Below are positions 20,130 to 29,853 of a DNA stretch of 64,000 nt, one piece after another. Position numbers and translations under genes: made by a program. Below the pieces are notes generated by a model that saw only the letters and a list, made by a program, of their open reading frames with translations, was not told the DNA's origin and did not search any database. Numbering within the stretch: position 1 is the stretch's first letter; each line of letters starts with the position of its first letter. The DNA is from Porpolomopsis calyptriformis (taxonomy: Eukaryota > Basidiomycota > Agaricomycetes > Agaricales > Hygrophoraceae), in the NCBI GenBank assembly GCA_951640195.1, contig OX621169.1, forward strand, positions 558,001 through 622,000, written 5' to 3'.

Positions 20130-22999
20130 ATGCAGCCAGACATTTCCCCCTCCTTCCTCCTTGCGCTGTCGCAGCGCTTTTCTGCCCTCGTCTGGTCGTG
20201 TATTGATTCCGATCTGAACAGGTCTGCGGTTTTTCATGCCGAAAGATATTTTTCCATAGAAAAACAGAACCATGATGCCCGACATCTGTACGCCACCGCC
20301 CTCCTCCATGCCGGACAGACTTACTCCGCCCTTGGCCTAGTCAACCTCCCCGACCTCCGCTGTGGAGGCTGCCTAGAGATCAAGGCGAAATGCTGCACGC
20401 GACTCGGCCGACACAGGCAGGCGCGTGAAGCTCTGGAACTGACTCTGCAGGATACAAATTATGTTCCGTCAGGTTCGTCCGGAGGCGCTCTCTTTACTCT
20501 TTTTTTTTTTTTTTTTTTTTTTTATTTCCTGTTCAACTCATGCTTTAACGCCCTGTAGCGTCGATAGGTTTCAGGCCGCCACGACCGCTTCCTGACGAAG
20601 CCGCGTTGCGGTGTCGCTCCGGCACGATGGCGCTCAAGGGCAATCTTCAACATCAAGCCTCACTGAGCTTTCGGCAAGCTCTGGCATTGAACCCGATGCT
20701 ATGGGAGGCATTTGAGGGTTTATGCGCTTTGGGTATGTTCCCGGGCGGGTCGCCATTCTCGCTTCTGCGTGCTGAACTCGACGACCCAGGTTCTATACCC
20801 GAAATCGATCAACTCTTTCCTCCTCGTCCCCCGCCAACGAAGCGGGCACCGCCAGAGGACCCCCAGCCCAGACACGCCATGCCAACTACCACCGGGGCTG
20901 GAGTCTTCACGCCCGATACGGGCAATGCGGGTAATCTATTTTGCGATTGGAAACTCAATCCACAGATATATCGGATGGAACCACCACCCGTACCGCGTGA
21001 CACTCTGTAATGCTTTTTTTCAACTAACATCGCTTGCACCCCAAACTAAGGATTTTTTGTTGACAGAACTGTCCATGACTTTTTTCAATCTGAAAATTCG
21101 TTTCAGCCACCACCGATCTGGCCCATTCGTTCTCAAGCGGTGCCATCAGGTTTGACTCAAGGCCCATCGTCACGACCGCTCTCATCGGCGGACGAGGCGG
21201 GGCCAGTGCCGAAAAAAGCACGACCAGCGCCCCGACAGCCTTACGCGCTCAGGTCTTCGAAAACGAGCAAGGCAGAGGAACCGTTGAAAAAGGGACGGCC
21301 GGCCTTGACGTTTGCTAACTTTTTCTCATCAACCGGCCGTCGTCCCCAGCCCGCGATGTCCTCGAAGACGGTCGTCGCTGGTGGGGCTGGGAAAGTTCAA
21401 GGGCAAACCATGAATCCCAATGCGCCGACTCGACGGAGTACGAGGTTGCTTTCAAAAACAGGAAACAAGTCAATACATCCTACAAAGGTAAGGAGGGATT
21501 CAGTGATGTGAATCCGCGTGTTATCTTTTGATGGTCTATAGCGCCCTCCGATTCGAGACCGACGGCGACAGCCAGGGCCTGGTCAACCACGTTCGATAAA
21601 GTCGGAATCAGAAGAGGACGGATTTAACGGGGAAGTGCCATCACCACCCTCGATGGGACAATCACGTTCGGATGCGTCGCCGGCGCCGAGCAGTTTGACG
21701 GTGGCACACGAGCAAGCGACTCAAGAAACGTACGAAATGGAACTGGCGGAGAGTTACGTTTATGAGCTGACACGAAGGTTTGCGAGTGCGACACGAGCTT
21801 TGGCGATGTACGATTGTGACAAGTGTCTGGAAGAGCTACAGCAATTGCCTCATGTGCATCAACAGTCTGCGTGGGTGCTGGCGATGGTGGGGAGAGCGCA
21901 TTACGAGAAACTGGAGTATGCGTCTGTACGTACACGATCTACTCTTGGATTTTTACGTGGGAGGGGTGAATGCTGTATCTATTACCATTTTTAGGCGGAA
22001 CGTGCATTCAAGACGGTTCGAGCGATAGAACCCTACCGGCTTTGGGATATGGAAGTGTATTCGACGCTGTTGTGGCATCTTCAGCGAAGCGTGCAGCTTT
22101 CATTTCTGGCCCAAGAGTTGCTGAACATCAACCCTCAATCTGCGCAGGCCTGGATCGCCGTGGGCAACCTGTTCTCATTACAAAGGGAGCGATCGCAGGC
22201 GTTGACGTGTTTTCGGAGGGCGACTCAGATCGAGCCAAGGTGTGCGTATGGGTACACACTGAGTGGGCATGAGTCGATAGACGAGGACCTGGAGAGGGCG
22301 ATCAACTTTTTTCAATCGGCGATCCGAGCGGATCCTCGTCACTACAATGCATGGTGGGTTGGTTCTCTCAAGCGGGAAACGAATTGGCTGAAAGAATGGG
22401 CAGGTACGGATTGGGGACATGTTATCTGCGGCTGAGCAAGATTCGACTGGCGGAATACCATTATCGAAAGGCGGTGGAGATACACCCGAAGAACGCGGTG
22501 TTGCTGGGATGTGTGGGGATGGTGAGTTATTTGGCGGTATTTGCAAAACGAGCCACTGAGGACGGTTCGCTATCTTTACGCAAAGGCGGTTGAAAGGCGT
22601 GGAGATTGTGACTCGGCACTTGCGTTGTACGATGAGGCGGTCCGGCTCGCGCCTGAGAATGCACTCGTTCGGTACAGACGAGCGAAAATCCATATCGGGC
22701 TGAAAGAGTACGAGGTACGTGGTGTGACTCGAGTTGATGAACTCTGAGTGATGTTTTTTGCCTTATCGGTGTAGCTGGCGATTGAGAATTTGGAAATGCT
22801 TCGGGCCAGTTCCCCGGAAGAATCCAATGTGGTATTTCAGCTGGCGAAAGCGTACCGACTGGTGGGTAACGAGGTGAAGGCTACACAATTGCTGGCTGTC
22901 GCGCGAGACATATCGCCTAAAAGTGTGGAGAAGATCAAGAAGCTACTGGAGATTGAGAAGGATGAGGAGGGAGAGGAGGATCGAATGGATGTAGGATGA
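20130..22999 (+). CDS. CDC27: Anaphase-promoting complex subunit Cdc27/APC3
   Basis: Nine exons: 20130-20472, 20559-20732, 20790-21006, 21067-21487, 21542-21925, 21995-22353, 22404-22521, 22586-22714 and 22775-22999. They give 789 aa. The N-terminus has TPR-like helices (HLYATALLHAGQTYSALGLV). A disordered linker includes a Pro-rich FTPDTGNAG-type segment. The C-terminal TPR array is highly conserved (AWVLAMVGRAHYEKLEYASA, then CAYGYTLSGHESIDEDLERA, RHYNAWYGLG, LAEYHYRKAVEIHPKNAVLL). Cdc27 is a scaffold TPR subunit of the APC/C ubiquitin ligase and binds the C-box/IR tails of activators. An apparent frameshift near 22522 disappears if a 64-nt intron (22522-22585) is removed. Its ATG lies only about 200 nt from the CCT1 stop. 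Confidence 0.93.
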
Positions 23000-23507
23000 G
23001 ATAACATAATTTATTATACATATTTTCATTCGCGGTCTTCCGCAAGCATGGCGACATTGATTTTGAATTGAATTGGTTCGGACGATAAACTCCGATCGTT
23101 TGGTTTGTTTGTTTGAGTCAGAAATTTGTGTGACCGTGACAAACGCGTACGAAAAAAAAATTTATTTAAATTCGACTTTCCGTCTTGGCTCAGATCACAC
23201 CATCTCCCCCATTCCCCTTCCCATCCCTCCTCTTTCCCCTCACCGTTGATATGTCCGTCTGAGGGTAACCCTTTCCTTCTCTCGTCGCAACCGTAACCGT
23301 ACATCTGGCAGACCCCAGTGTCCGCACACAAGCATGGTTCGCAAGTCCACCAACGGCACCATCCTCTTTGAGCCATTCATCGTCTATCGTATACACTGCT
23401 GACAACACACACCGCCTCAACTCACTTTTATCATCTGTACGTGTTCTCTGCCCCCCGTGTTGGGATATTACTCACACGTTCCCCCCTCGCAGCATCCTCC
23501 AACACCC

Positions 23508-24614
23508 ATGGCCTCATCCATGGCCTCATCCATGCCAACTCCCTCCCCAACAACCCGTCCGTCCTCTCCCACCAACCTCTTCTCCCTCGCCCGCTCCAAG
23601 CTCCAACTCTCGTTGAGCAGCAAGGACAACTACAGCCTCCACCGCTGGGTCCTCTTAAAAAATTCCATCACACACTCCAACCCCCCGCTCACCGCCGTCA
23701 CACCCGCCACAGCCACAGCCACTGCTACCGCCACCACCGCTACCGATGCTTCTGCTTCTGCTTCTGCTTCTGCTACCGCCGCAGCCGCCGCGCCTCTCAA
23801 CCGTATATACCCACCAGACGACGAGGAAGAAGAGGAGGAGGAGGCGGACTCGTTCATGTTCCCCGATGCTGGAAAACTAGGCAACAACAAGGAGGAGGCA
23901 GAGGCCGCCTGGCTTGACTCCCTTCTCGAGACGCTCGGAGAGGACGTGGATGAAGACCTGGCGGTCGTGGACGTCCCCGCGCGCTCGTCTCCGCCTCCGC
24001 CCCCTTCCTCTACCCTGCCTGTCGACGAGGATGAGGACCAGCTGCTGAGTCCGTTGATGTCCCCACTCGTCTCCCCCGCGTCCTCGTCGGACGACCTGGT
24101 GAGCGGTGCGTACTGCCGACCGGCGCCGATGTCTGTCCCTTATCCTGTCGTTGTTCCATATCCACCTATATTCCATCATGTTCATGTTCATCATTCACCA
24201 GCTCCCATTATCCATCATCATCATCATCATCATCATCATTCGTACGAGCTCGATTCTGTATATTCGCCACTTGATTCCGGTCCGCTGCCGTATGAGAACC
24301 CAGTTCCGTACCATGATATTGACGACGACTTAGAAGACCTTTCGGTGCCAGATGCTATAGAGGACACGTCTGATGACGAGTCGGACGCGACGACGACGCC
24401 GTCGGTTATACAATCCAGCCCGAGATCGTCGTCCGTGTTCGAACCGCCTGCTCGTCCGACCGAGTCTAGAGAGCGGCCAGGACGGGGACGTCCTCCACCT
24501 CATGTATATATTAATACCGACACTGAAAGTTTTCGCTATCCGTTCGAGCTCGATCCGCTTCCGTTTTCTGGCTATTATCCTGACTCATGCCATGCTATCT
24601 ATGACGAGTGCTAG
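23508..24614 (+). CDS. Acidic, low-complexity hypothetical protein
   Basis: The frame is a single exon of 368 aa from the ATG at 23508. A C/T-rich stretch ending CCTCGCAG lies about 15 nt upstream and may be a 5' UTR splice acceptor. Features in order are a Ser/Pro-rich start, an Ala/Thr run (about residues 60-95), a Glu/Asp run (DDEEEEEEEADSF), and an acidic segment WLDSLLETLGEDVDEDLAVV. Then come Pro-rich stretches, a run of nine His (around residue 240), and an acidic C-terminal half with YPFELDPLPFSGYYPDSCHA at the end. The opposite strand is also open but makes no sense. The WLDSLLETLGEDVDED patch could be an activation-type or protein-binding segment; that is inference. No family is recognised. 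Confidence 0.6.
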   Translation: MASSMASSMPTPSPTTRPSSPTNLFSLARSKLQLSLSSKDNYSLHRWVLLKNSITHSNPPLTAVTPATATATATATTATDASASASASATAAAAAPLNRIYPPDDEEEEEEEADSFMFPDAGKLGNNKEEAEAAWLDSLLETLGEDVDEDLAVVDVPARSSPPPPPSSTLPVDEDEDQLLSPLMSPLVSPASSSDDLVSGAYCRPAPMSVPYPVVVPYPPIFHHVHVHHSPAPIIHHHHHHHHHSYELDSVYSPLDSGPLPYENPVPYHDIDDDLEDLSVPDAIEDTSDDESDATTTPSVIQSSPRSSSVFEPPARPTESRERPGRGRPPPHVYINTDTESFRYPFELDPLPFSGYYPDSCHAIYDEC

Positions 24615-24725
24615 CCCGTTCACACATTCGTTTTTTTTATTATCGTAGTGTCTCCATATGCTTGGATCCATTTCAACCTTCTTGTATCTCTGGTTCTCTC
24701 TCAAAAAAAATCGATCATAATATTT

Positions 24726-25620
24726 TCACCATTGATGAAATTGGTTGAGAGAGAGGGGTTGAACGAACTGAACCGAGCTGTTGTTGAACGCGGTTGGGTA
24801 TGAATGGGAGGTGGGAAGGGGGTGTGAGGCTAGATGAGGTACTAATAACGACCCGGGTCATGTTTGGAGTGATAGAAATAGAATTTGAGCTGGTTACCGA
24901 GTTGGGATAAGAAAGGAAAGTTTGATTTGAGTTTGTGTGATGGATTGCTGTGGTGTGTGTGTGATCGGATGAGAGTTCCGAGAAGAAGAAGAAAAGTTTA
25001 CCTGTCGACGTAATCGGGGAGGTGGTTGGCGACGAGGAGGATGTTGGAGAGGGAGTGTGGTGACCAGTTTTGGGATAAGACGGATTCGTAGAGGTCGATG
25101 TCGCAATGGGGCATGTACAGGATGGTTGGGGTGGTGATGACGGGTGAGGTCAATGGTGAGGTAAGTGGGATGTTGAGAGATTGGAAGAGTGAGAGATCGG
25201 AGGGTGTGAGGACCGGATCATGTATAGATATGGTATGACGATCCTGGAATCACTTGAGTGTCTTTTGTTCGGTGTTTTGGGAGTACGTACGAGATGGAGG
25301 GTGGTGGTGATGTGGAGGAGGAACGCGAGTTGGGCGCGGGAGTCGCGTGATGAGGTTGGAGAGCCGAGACCGAGACAAAGCAGTTTTGGGGGGGGTGAGG
25401 TGAGGAAGCCGAGGGTGGTTGAGGCGGCGTGTATGAGTTCTGAAGAAAGGGATTTAATGAATGGGAATGGGAATTGGGGAGTGGAAGACGGACGGAGGGA
25501 GTGGGTAAGCCAGGTGTCGGTTGAGAGTTGGGTGATGGTTCGTTGGAGGGAGAGGGTGGGTGGGATGTGTTTGACGGGATTTTTACGTTTCTTGCGGTGA
25601 ACGTCGGTGTATTGGAACAT
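24726..25620 (-). CDS. SRR1-like domain protein
   Basis: Four minus-strand exons, 25620-25291, 25243-25002, 24947-24898 and 24829-24726, give 241 aa. All introns are GT-AG and the frame closes without a stop. Family hallmarks are LLCLGLGSPTSSRDSRAQLA, then IHDPVLTPSDLSLFQSLNI, then ILYMPHCDIDLYESVLSQNW and LLVANHLPDYVD. The last exon adds SYPTAFNNSSVQFVQPL, typical of the family's C-terminus. SRR1 was named from a plant regulator of light signalling and clock function; fungal members are uncharacterised, so the role here is unknown. It is convergent with the upstream gene, with only about 110 nt between stop codons, and divergent from the RBR gene (240 nt between starts). Confidence 0.85.
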
Positions 25621-25860
25621 TTGAGATGCTATACAGCGCTCGGAACACCCACGGAGGATATTAACAGCCTTGGATAGGAATATTCCTCTCAGCCGAGCTG
25701 TTCCTTCATTCGGCAGTGTGTCGGTAACGCACGTTCGTATATGTAATTATCATTACAGCTGACTTGTCTCTTTGCGGCACCCTCAGGGCGGTCCAGCTCG
25801 CACTTTAAAGTGTACCATGCTACTGATCCCATCACTTACCTTTTTTACCTCACCTTCAAC

Positions 25861-27765
25861 ATGGGCAATTGCTTGAGCAATAGGTCAGCACCCCCCTCAT
25901 GATTCCTGCCCCCTACTTACATTCCCCCAAAGCGGCAAATTTGAGCCTCCCGGTGCCAAGACCGTATCTTCGTATGTAATCCAGCGTGAAAAAGAAAACG
26001 ACCCACGTTGGATCGCACTCAGAGCCGCCCAACAGAGGGCTGAGAAAGCAGAACAGGCGGCCTCTCAACTCTCCCCACGTGTGTATTATTTGGAATTAAC
26101 AGGCCTGCCCAACTCACATCCTCTTCGTTCAGTCAAACCTAAAGGTCCAAAATGCTCGATATGTAAAAGTTATATCGTCGTCACCGTGAACCCTTGGCAG
26201 CTCACGAGAGGGTACGGGCACCCAGTAACTCAGCTTTGGTAGCGTTCACTGATGTTTCCTTAGTGATCTGCTTGCTGCAGAAATTTCAGACGACTCTGAT
26301 GCTGAATCTGACGCTGATACCTCTGGCGCTGGCGCTGGCCCTACCGGCAAGAGAAAAGAAAGGAGACAGTCCAAATTGGAAAAACGCGGGATTCAACTGA
26401 GACCGTGTGATCACGTCTTCTGCGGTGTAAGCGCTCCCATTTTTCCTATACCCTTCTCACTTACCTCCGTCGCCAGGCCTGCCTCGCGCAATCCATTTAC
26501 ACCAACCTTCATATCCCATTCGACCCATCCACGTATGGTACCAAGCTTCCACCATCACCTATCGCCCCTCTCGGCGCCAAACTCGACTTTCCGATGGGCT
26601 GTCCTGTCAGTTTTCCCTCTTCACTGAACGCGATTTCAGGGCTGACTCCTTCCCGATTAGTCCTGCCAACCCAAGCCAGGAGAGCCGATTGTCGAAATCA
26701 GTGATACGACGGCTCGATTGGTGTTGGGGGATGGAAATATGGAAGAATGGCTACACGCTCGGTTCCTCTCCACGCTGAATATCATCTATTGGTCCGCTCC
26801 GTCCTCTTCCGTCGGTGCGGTGATCCTGACACCCTATAGCCCTCACAAAGGTTGCAATGAACCGTTTGACGAGAAGGATATAGCACCTGCCCCCGAAGGT
26901 GTTTCTTACCACGAATCTATGGTCCAGGTCGGTTGACTCTCCGATGGAAAACACCTCATGAAGCTGATTGTTCCTCTGTTATTCAGTGTCCACGATGTCG
27001 AAAGTCTCTGTGCAAAGTTTGCAAGGTGCCCTGGCATCAGAGTGAGCTCTATTCTCTTCTGTGCCCCCCTCGAGTCTGACCAGAAGTGACGTCTTGCAGA
27101 ACTTACTTGTCAGGAGTATCAAGCGCTCCCAATGACTGAACGAGCGCCTGAGGATATTGCGTTGACGGAGTTGGCCAAACAGGAGAGGTGGAAAAGATGT
27201 CCCAAGGTGGGCGTGATTCGTTTGAATATATCATTGTGTGTTGATTTTCTTTTGTAGTGTGGTGCTATGGTTGAGCTCAAGGTGAAGTTGTTGCGCCTTA
27301 TTCATATGGTTATTGCTGATAGCGTCTCGTGCAGTTTGGGTGCAAGTAAGCTTGTCGGTCATATATTCAGTTGTAGAGTCGATCTCACGAATTCGACTAT
27401 CCCTTTAGCCACATCACGTAAGTCTGAAATTATTGTTTTTTCGTAAAACTCAACCAACTCATTGCTCTCTAGCTGCAAGTGCAAGCATCATGTACGGCTT
27501 TTCCATTTCTGTTGTAGACTTTTTATCTCACAGGTCTGCTTCAGTTCTGCTATACCTGTGGTGCCGATTTCGAAGTTTGTCTCCTCTCTGTTCAAGAATT
27601 TCCGCCTTTTACTGAACTTTATTCTATCAGTACAAAAATGGCAGGTATCGTTGCACAGGTGGTCAGTCTCCATTCAATCTATCTGACTCGGAAAATCTAT
27701 AAATCTGTTACACAGGAAACGGTTGCAAAATCTGGGACGAGAATGCTTTATTAGAAAGACCTTGA
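25861..27765 (+). CDS. RBR-type E3 ubiquitin ligase (RING1-IBR-RING2)
   Basis: Sixteen short exons: 25861-25883, 25933-26078, 26133-26211, 26264-26426, 26477-26605, 26661-26791, 26840-26927, 26987-27041, 27100-27206, 27258-27281, 27335-27345, 27409-27417, 27473-27491, 27545-27574, 27631-27658 and 27716-27765. They give 363 aa. RING1 is CSIC, a long acidic insert (DDSDAESDADTSGAGAG), CDHVFCGAC, then GCPSC. IBR is YCPHKGCN, CPRCRKSLCKVCKVPWH, TCQEY. RING2 is RCPKCGAMVELKFGCNHITC, then CKHHFCYTCGADF; the Cys of NHITC is the expected thioester-forming residue. An N-terminal MGNCLS resembles a myristoylation/palmitoylation start, which would place it at membranes (inference). The 48-nt intron 26792-26839 keeps frame, so retention would remove the first IBR Cys pair. 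Confidence 0.85.
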
Positions 27766-28463
27766 ATAGGTTTTCATTCCGGTCCGGGATTTTTCATCCA
27801 ACCCGGATGTTTTCTAATACATTTTTTTTTAGACACCCTAGTGCTTCCGTTCCAGTGTTCCATTTGACATTCGAGTGTTTCCGCTTTCCGCTTTCTTCCC
27901 CCCCTCCCCGTTGGACAATAAACCCCGCGCTACTACGTATACATCCGACCCTCTCCTCGATCCCTTGTTGCATCTGTGTCATCGTCAAAGTTTCATATAT
28001 ATCTCTCCCTTCCTTCTCAAGTCGAATTCTTTTCTCATGTTTTAATACTTATACACACAAACATTCCCTCTCTCTCTCTCCCGGTTTTTTTGATTAATGT
28101 AGCTGTTACGTGCTTTATTTCGTTCCGACTTTGTTTCCCCCCCCCTGTTTCTTGTTTTGTCCTCGATCGTTAATGTGTTGTACAGAGATTTCGAAAATAT
28201 ACATCATTGCCACTACATGCATTTTTTTGTTTCCATGGTGAGCTATGGAATCAGTGTGGAAGAAGTACTTGGCATGGAGATTTGTGATCACAGAGGTGTT
28301 GTAGTGCTAGACTGCATACATTTAACACATCATGTGATTGTACATGTATAAGGCAGCCTGATGCAGCATCAGAGCATCACAAGTTAGGGCATCTATCAGG
28401 AAAAAGGGGAGAAACTGGCATACCTAGGTGGTGTTAATATTTGCTTGACAGTCTGACATTGCA
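27766..28463. other. Intergenic after the RBR gene
   Basis: No gene is seen. Pyrimidine-rich runs (about 28060-28150) look like untranslated or intergenic low-complexity DNA. This is the right edge of the host gene island. Confidence 0.4.
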
Positions 28464-28584
28464 GACCTGGCTTTATCTGGCCTTATATATGAGGGACCAA
28501 ATTGGACAAAATTCAATTTTATACATGTTTACAATTTGAAAATTAATGCAAACTTGTGCAAAAAAATGCAAACCTGGGCAAATC

Positions 28585-28990
28585 TGTTATAAACCGGTTG
28601 TTCGGAATGCGTTTTACTTTGGATGTTCTGTCCCAGATATAGGGTATGGTTCCAAGTCCTTGTTATGAGTAGGCTAACGAGGAATCAGACTTAAAGTCTG
28701 ATACATACAAGAGGTACTCTTTATATACTGACTACTTATCTGTGTGAGTCAGTGTGACATAACATGAGGTAGAGATAAGAATGAGTCATCATGATCGATG
28801 ACGAATCATAAGGGGTTGAAACAAGAGTGGAAATGAAAGGTGTCCGCATATAGGTAAAGTAGTGGGGAATCCCTGGGGAATCCCGGAGAAAGGCAATGGG
28901 GAATCCCGGTAACAAGTGGGGAATCCCAAGATAAGAGATAGGTTTGTATATGATAAGATAAAGGGAAAGAAGAAAATTACAACCGTGACA
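28585..28990 (-). repeat. 3' LTR of element 2
   Basis: It is 406 bp, TGTTATAAACC...CCGTGACA. Near its end it has several short GGGGAATCCC repeats. The 5' LTR lacks about 11 bp in this GGGGAATCCC cluster. Confidence 0.92.
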
Positions 28991-29025
28991 TACACCTCGG
29001 CTCTAAAGGAAATTTGTCCTGAATT

Positions 29026-29694
29026 TCAAACTTGGGCGGTGTCAGTCGTTTCATCTTCCGAAGTCATTTCGACGGGGGAGGGGGCTCGGACTGTCGCAAC
29101 GTCATCATCGATCGGGTACTCTAAGTCGACATTGATGGGGTATTCAACTGATTCCCCGTATTCGATCAGAGTCTCCATCGTTGCGAGATCGTGTTGGGTT
29201 CGGAGGAAATCATCTCTGGAGAGTCGTTCGGCTCGACGACTTTCTTCGACGAGCTTAACAATGATGGTGTGAGTGGTGACGTCGTAACAATTGACCCATG
29301 TTCGTTTCTTCTCCCATTGAAGCTCCCAAACTTTCAACTCGCTCTGATCCCAACAGTTCTTCCAAAATAAGGCACTCTTTTCTGACGCTTTGAGCTTGGC
29401 TTGCAAGACTTCGCGTTCCTGACGGAGTTTGCGATTCCAGTTGCTGACGCTGTTGCTGTGGACAGTGAGATGGGAGATGGTGATGGCAGGGTCTTCGGGA
29501 GGAGGGGTTTGAGTGGGATACTCCTTGAAGAAGTCTTCTGCATGAGCGCGGGCTTGTCGACGTAATTACCGAGGGGAGGAAGCAGAGGTGGAGGGACCAG
29601 GAGTAGGGGAGCAGATGGCAGATGAAGGGATTCATCCGGAACGTCAGATGGCGACTTGAGGGGAGGGAGATTGTGTGGATCGTGTAGTGGGCAT
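29026..29694 (-). pseudogene. ORF3 of element 2 (coiled-coil protein), degraded
   Basis: The homologous start is the ATG at 29692-29694 and the homologous stop is at 29026-29028. The central coiled coil is conserved (LKASEKSALFWKNCWDQSEL; then DVTTHTIIVKLVEESRRAER), as is the acidic tail ending TDTAQV. The N-terminal half is broken by stops and frame changes (near 29570 and 29655). It lies between the pol chromodomain and the 3' LTR. Confidence 0.65.
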
Positions 29695-29853
29695 GATGAA
29701 GTTGTTGCGGTTTTGGTTGAGTGGTCTTGATTATTGCAACAAAGTTATTGAATTGTGAAGGAAAGTGGAGACGTCTTGCAGTTTATAAGGAGTGGTTCTA
29801 AAAATAGAGGTCAATTCTTGGCAGACAGGATGATGACAAATGAATGAATAGAA

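Noticed and set aside
22522..22585. Apparent frameshift in CDC27
   Set aside because: A 64-nt GTGAGT...AAAG intron explains it and restores the TPR sequence.
23630..23890. Minus-strand ORF opposite the acidic protein
   Set aside because: It is a shadow of Ala/Thr/Ser and Glu codon runs.
26792..26839. Apparent loss of the first IBR cysteines in the RBR ligase
   Set aside because: An in-frame 48-nt intron with a CTGAC branch motif explains it.
28464..28584. Minisatellite sequence as part of the LTR of element 2
   Set aside because: The aaatc duplication fixes the LTR border at 28585; the repeat is target DNA.
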